Shown one piece after another: positions 61,294 to 64,000 of a stretch of 64,000 nt of DNA (its first letter is position 1; each line of letters starts with the position of its first letter). Made by a program: the position numbers and the translations under genes. The notes under the pieces are model-generated. The model had not been told where the DNA came from. It searched no databases and saw only the letters and a program-made list of their open reading frames with translations. Origin of the DNA: Streptomyces aureus (GTDB lineage Bacteria > Actinomycetota > Actinomycetes > Streptomycetales > Streptomycetaceae); contig NZ_JNZD01000031.1 in the NCBI RefSeq assembly GCF_000725495.1, forward strand, positions 15,381-79,380, read 5' to 3'.

Positions 61294-62568
61294 TCAGACG
61301 ACGCTCACCGGATGCCGTACCACCCCGTCGAACAAGTACCCCTGTGTGTTGGGCACGGCGATGTCGGGCTGGGTTCGGCCCGTGGTGTCAGTGGCACGGG
61401 CCAGAAGGTGGGTGGGACCCGGTGTGCCGGGGTTCCAGCCGAGCGACCAGCGGGTCCACGTGCCGCTGCTGGGCTTGTCGCGCAGGTGGGCGGGCCGCCA
61501 GGTGGTGCCGCCGTCCGTACTGACGTCGACCCTGGCGACGGCTCCCGCGCCCGACCACGACCGGCCGTGCAGCACGTGCCGGCGGCCCGCCTCGAACGTG
61601 GCCCCGCTCGCCAGCTCGAAGGCGCTCTTCGTCACCTGCCGGGTGAGCGGGGCGCTGCCGCCCTCGGGGTAGGCGGGTCCGAACAGCCGGTAGAAGGTGG
61701 TGTTCCAGGGTGAGAACAGCGGCTGCGCGGACACCTCGATGTCGCCGACCCACTTGATCGAGGCGATTCCTATCCAGGAGGGCACCAGCACCCGTACCGG
61801 ATGACCGTGGTCGTACGGAAGCCGCTCGCCGTTCATCTCGTACGCGAGCAGGACGTCGTCCAGGGCCTTGGCGAGCGGCAGCGGTCGGCGCACCCGGCCC
61901 AGGTTCTCGCCGCCGCTCACATATTCGGCGTCCAGGCCACGCGGCTGTATGTCCACGGCCCCGTGTGACAGCCCGGCCCTGCGCAGCACGTCGGCCAAGC
62001 GCACCCCGCGCCAGCGTGCGACGCCGATCGCACCCAGGGTCCACGGGGTGCCGGCGACCGTCTCGCCCTGTTGCGTCGTGTAGTACGAGCGGCCGTTGCC
62101 GGTGCATTCGACGAAGGCGGTCCTGGTGACGGCCGGCAGCTTGCGCAGGTCGTCGTACCCGAACTCCACCGGTCGGTCCTCGCCGGGGGCCCCGCGTAGT
62201 CCGCTCCCCCACAGGCGCAGCCGCCAGTCGTCGGCGTCCAGGACCGGGGTGGCGGTGTGGTTGCGCACGAAGAACAGCTCGTTCGGGGTGTGGTGGCCCG
62301 TTCCGCTCAGGGCTTCCCAGCGGGTCTCGGCGTTGGTGCCGCGTTCGATGAACCACTCGGGGGGCAACGGTTTGACGATCGTCCGGTCGGCGGCGTGGGC
62401 GGGCCGCACGGTGCCGAGGGCGCTTCCGGCGGCGGTCGCGGCCAGCAGTGTGAGCAGCCGACGGCGGGTGACGCCGTCGGCTCTGGCCTCACCCGCGAGC
62501 CACTGGCGCAGTCTTCGGCGGTCGTACTCGGCTTCATGGCGTCGGCCGGCAGGAACGGGTAACGGCAT
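61294..62568 (-). CDS. Tat-exported sulfite-oxidase-like molybdoenzyme
   Basis: 424 residues. TRRRLLTLLAATAAGSALG near 35 is a Tat signal after a longer charged N-terminus. The molybdenum-cofactor Cys lies in FVECTGNGRSYY near 150, followed by GAIGVARWRGVRL, and a C-terminal dimerisation domain (about 290-424). The family oxidises sulfite or reduces S/N-oxides outside the membrane. A cysteine-rich leader ORF lies 136 bases upstream, tying it to sulfur control. Confidence 0.9.
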   Translation of the reverse strand: MPLPVPAGRRHEAEYDRRRLRQWLAGEARADGVTRRRLLTLLAATAAGSALGTVRPAHAADRTIVKPLPPEWFIERGTNAETRWEALSGTGHHTPNELFFVRNHTATPVLDADDWRLRLWGSGLRGAPGEDRPVEFGYDDLRKLPAVTRTAFVECTGNGRSYYTTQQGETVAGTPWTLGAIGVARWRGVRLADVLRRAGLSHGAVDIQPRGLDAEYVSGGENLGRVRRPLPLAKALDDVLLAYEMNGERLPYDHGHPVRVLVPSWIGIASIKWVGDIEVSAQPLFSPWNTTFYRLFGPAYPEGGSAPLTRQVTKSAFELASGATFEAGRRHVLHGRSWSGAGAVARVDVSTDGGTTWRPAHLRDKPSSGTWTRWSLGWNPGTPGPTHLLARATDTTGRTQPDIAVPNTQGYLFDGVVRHPVSVV

Positions 62569-62704
62569 GGCAGGTCCTCGTCATGTCGGGGCGAGCGGGA
62601 CAGGGCGTGGGATTGAAGCGGACGGGGCAAAAGCGGGCGCGACCCTTCCCGGTGGCGGCCGCTCGGCGCGAACCGGGGCGGTCACGCTCAGGACGGGCAG
62701 ATGC

Positions 62705-62845
62705 TCACCACCGGGCCGGCCCTGGGCAGCGGAGGTCGGCGCGGGCGCGTGGGGCAGACGGGCAGTCGGTCGCTCGACACAGCGCGGCGGCCACGCGAAC
62801 GAGGTCCACGGAGCGGCGGCGGGTCAAGGGAACCGGCATCGGCAT
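62705..62845 (-). CDS. Cysteine-rich leader peptide upstream of the sulfite-oxidase-like gene
   Basis: 46 residues from ATG at 62845 (ATG at 62839 also possible). It has the PLTRRRSVDLVRVAAALC core, the same motif as the two leaders at 38 kb, and three Cys in all, one right after the core and one 7 from the end. It is longer than the usual leader, so the 3' part may extend past the regulatory region. Stop is 136 bases before the molybdoenzyme start. Confidence 0.7.
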   Translation of the reverse strand: MPMPVPLTRRRSVDLVRVAAALCRATDCPSAPRARADLRCPGPARW

Positions 62846-62932
62846 GGCGGGATGTAAGCATGCGGGGTCGAGCGCGTCAACGCGCCCTCGAGGGAAGGTC
62901 GAGGACCGGTCCGGCGGGCCTGCTGTCCGATG

Positions 62933-63043
62933 GACCGGCTGACCGGCTGACCGGTTGACCGGCTGTCCGGCTGTCCGGCAGCCGAGCGACCCCACAGTCC
63001 CCAATCCCCAGTCCCCAGTCCCCAGTCCCCAGTCCCCAGTCCC
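62933..63043. repeat. Two tandem repeat blocks
   Basis: A 9-base repeat GACCGGCTG with variants (62933-62979) is followed by a 7-base repeat CCAGTCC in at least six copies (about 62994-63043). They lie in the region of over 300 bases between the leader ORF and the insertion element, where I see no gene. Confidence 0.85.
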
Positions 63044-63157
63044 ATGGTTCCCCGTCCCAGAGTCCCGCCGCCTCACCGTCCCGCAAACCGCCGATCCAGC
63101 AGCCGCGCAGCCCCACGGCCACTGCGGCCCCCGCATCACCGGGAACCTCCGAGGATG

Positions 63158-63262
63158 CCCCGGTCTTAAGGCCGGGGTGGGGGTACCTCCCGCTTGCGGG
63201 GGAGAATCGGACTCCTGCGGAGCAGGGCAGGGAAAGCCGAATCGCCGTCAGGGCGATTCGGC
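63158..63262. mobile_element. Hairpin-rich left part of an IS605-type element
   Basis: Three hairpins: CCCCGG/CCGGGG (63158-63177), a stem around 63188-63202 (CCCGCTTGCGGG core), and GCCGAATCGCC/GGCGATTCGGC (63236-63262). IS200/IS605 elements use end hairpins rather than inverted terminal repeats. The last hairpin spans the end of the RHH gene. The exact element boundary is not visible. Confidence 0.5.
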
Positions 63263-63409
63263 GTCTGCCACCGTGGCGCGGTAGTCGCCCTCGATGCGGT
63301 GCAGGATCTCCGAGTTGAGAGACCGCCGATTGGCTTTGGCCTGGGCGACCAACCACGCGTGGAGGTTGGTGGGCAGGCGCAGCGTGATGCGTATTTCTTC
63401 ATGATTCAT
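63248..63409 (-). CDS. Small Arc-like ribbon-helix-helix protein
   Basis: 53 residues from ATG at 63409. EEIRITLRLPTNLHAWLVAQAK then ANRRSLNSEILHRIEGDYRA shows a beta strand and two helices with the RSLNSEI segment, typical of Arc/MetJ-type DNA binding. It is divergent from tnpB with a 28-base gap, so it probably represses it. Confidence 0.8.
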   Translation of the reverse strand: MNHEEIRITLRLPTNLHAWLVAQAKANRRSLNSEILHRIEGDYRATVADAESP

Positions 63410-63437
63410 ACCCCAATCGTGTTGGTACGGTGGTGGC

Positions 63438-64000
63438 ATGACGGCACGACAGGGGACGGATGGGGAGTCCGGGCACGCCCGATACACCTACCGCCTTCGC
63501 GTGTCGTCGACCGCGCGGGCCGGCCTCATGGCCGAGTGGGCGCGCTGCCGGTGGGTGTGGAACGAATGCGTGGCCATGTCCCGCAAGGTCCACGGCCTGA
63601 ACCGGGGCACCGTCGAGAAGACGACGTGCGGCCCCGCCCAGCTCGACAAACTGCTGACCGAGGCCAGGGCCGCGATGGCGTGGCTGCGTGAAGGCGCCTC
63701 GGTACCGTATGCCTCGTTCGTCGTTGAGACGGCCATCGAGCCACTCCCGGAGACCGGCCGGGTGATCGGGATCGACTGGGGCGTCAAGGAGACCGCCACC
63801 ACCACCAGCGACAGCCACGACCTTCCCCACCCGCAGCACGGCAAGACCGCCGCGGCGAAGCCGGCGCGGTACCAGAAGCAGATGGCGAGGCGGAAGCCAG
63901 CGCGAGGAAAGGCCGCGTCGAAGGGCTACCGGACGGCGTCCCGCGCGGCGGCCAAGGTCCACAAGAAGGTCGCCCGGCAGCGCCAGGACACCGGCCGCAA
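63438..64000 (+). CDS. tnpB: TnpB-type RNA-guided nuclease, internally deleted, partial
   Basis: The window ends in this frame after about 187 residues. The start (YTYRLRVSSTARAGLMAEWARCRWVWNE, split) is the normal N-terminal helix-turn of IS605 OrfB/TnpB, but WLREGASVP is followed directly by YASFVVETAIEPLPETGRVIGIDWGVKETATT. The stretch between, normally about 80-110 residues (wedge and REC part), is missing in frame. The first RuvC Asp (GIDWGV) is intact. Likely a decayed or minimal copy. Confidence 0.8.
   Translation, partial: MTARQGTDGESGHARYTYRLRVSSTARAGLMAEWARCRWVWNECVAMSRKVHGLNRGTVEKTTCGPAQLDKLLTEARAAMAWLREGASVPYASFVVETAIEPLPETGRVIGIDWGVKETATTTSDSHDLPHPQHGKTAAAKPARYQKQMARRKPARGKAASKGYRTASRAAAKVHKKVARQRQDTGR

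Noticed and set aside
62933..63043. Short repeats considered as a CRISPR array
   Set aside because: Units are 7 and 9 bases with no spacers, and no cas gene is in the window.

Overview
The window looks like a piece of a Streptomyces chromosome. It has very high GC, strong third-position G/C bias, frequent GTG starts, GTGA/ATGA/TTGA stop-start overlaps, and families typical of the genus: delta-60 repeat exoprotein, SUKH immunity protein, LAL-type regulator remnant, Rv1733c-like protein, mycothiol-type ArsC, and short 'TRRRHIDL' leader peptides. All family calls were made by reading the translations; no database search was run.

Layout. 1-4.5 kb: tail of an exported protein, a GNAT enzyme, a delta-60/DUF11/RTX-like exoprotein and a small lipoprotein. 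4.6-7.6 kb: pntAB transhydrogenase with a strong terminator. 7.8-11.1 kb: a divergent MFS/DeoR-type regulator pair with nested inverted repeats between them, then a dienelactone hydrolase. 11.4-16.8 kb: a tightly overlapped minus-strand operon LRR protein > ankyrin protein > MoxR AAA+ ATPase > HExxH/VWA protein, preceded by a tRNA-like gene. 17-21 kb: SUKH-type and unknown small proteins and a truncated LuxR/LAL regulator. 21-32.5 kb: MFS exporter, NAD salvage operon (pnuC-nadR-like) behind a palindromic operator, subtilase, Tat multicopper oxidase, an odd solute-binding protein, an FG-GAP protein and a membrane Ser/Thr kinase. 32.8-41.2 kb: a sulfur locus made of a minus-strand sulfonate operon (TauD-like dioxygenase, ABC transporter, flavin monooxygenase) and a divergent metY-metX operon. 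Each operon is preceded by a short ORF encoding a cysteine-containing leader peptide. 41.3-61.2 kb: a dormancy/hypoxia-type cluster with five universal stress proteins, three CBS proteins, an Acg-type nitroreductase, carbamate kinase, Zn alcohol dehydrogenase, Rv1733c-like protein, flavodoxin, a GNAT/acyl-CoA synthetase fusion and a DoxX-like protein. A palindrome of form GGGCC-N4-GGCCC recurs in front of nearly every transcription unit. An arsenic island (ArsI-like, ArsR, aquaglyceroporin, ArsC, ArsN-like) sits inside it. 61.3-64 kb: a Tat sulfite-oxidase-like molybdoenzyme with a third cysteine leader ORF, tandem repeats, and the start of an IS605-type element with a small RHH gene and an internally deleted TnpB.

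How parts fit. The repeated 5-4-5 palindrome has the same architecture as the mycobacterial DevR/DosR box, and the gene content matches that regulon's logic (stress proteins, nitroreductase, anaerobic ATP from carbamate, acyl-CoA energy metabolism). The simplest reading is one DevR/OsdR-like regulon whose sensor and regulator lie outside the window. The three leader ORFs tie the sulfonate, methionine and sulfite loci into one probable cysteine-responsive attenuation circuit. The least understood unit is the LRR-ANK-MoxR-HExxH/VWA operon, which has the composition of an NTP-driven recognition/effector system.
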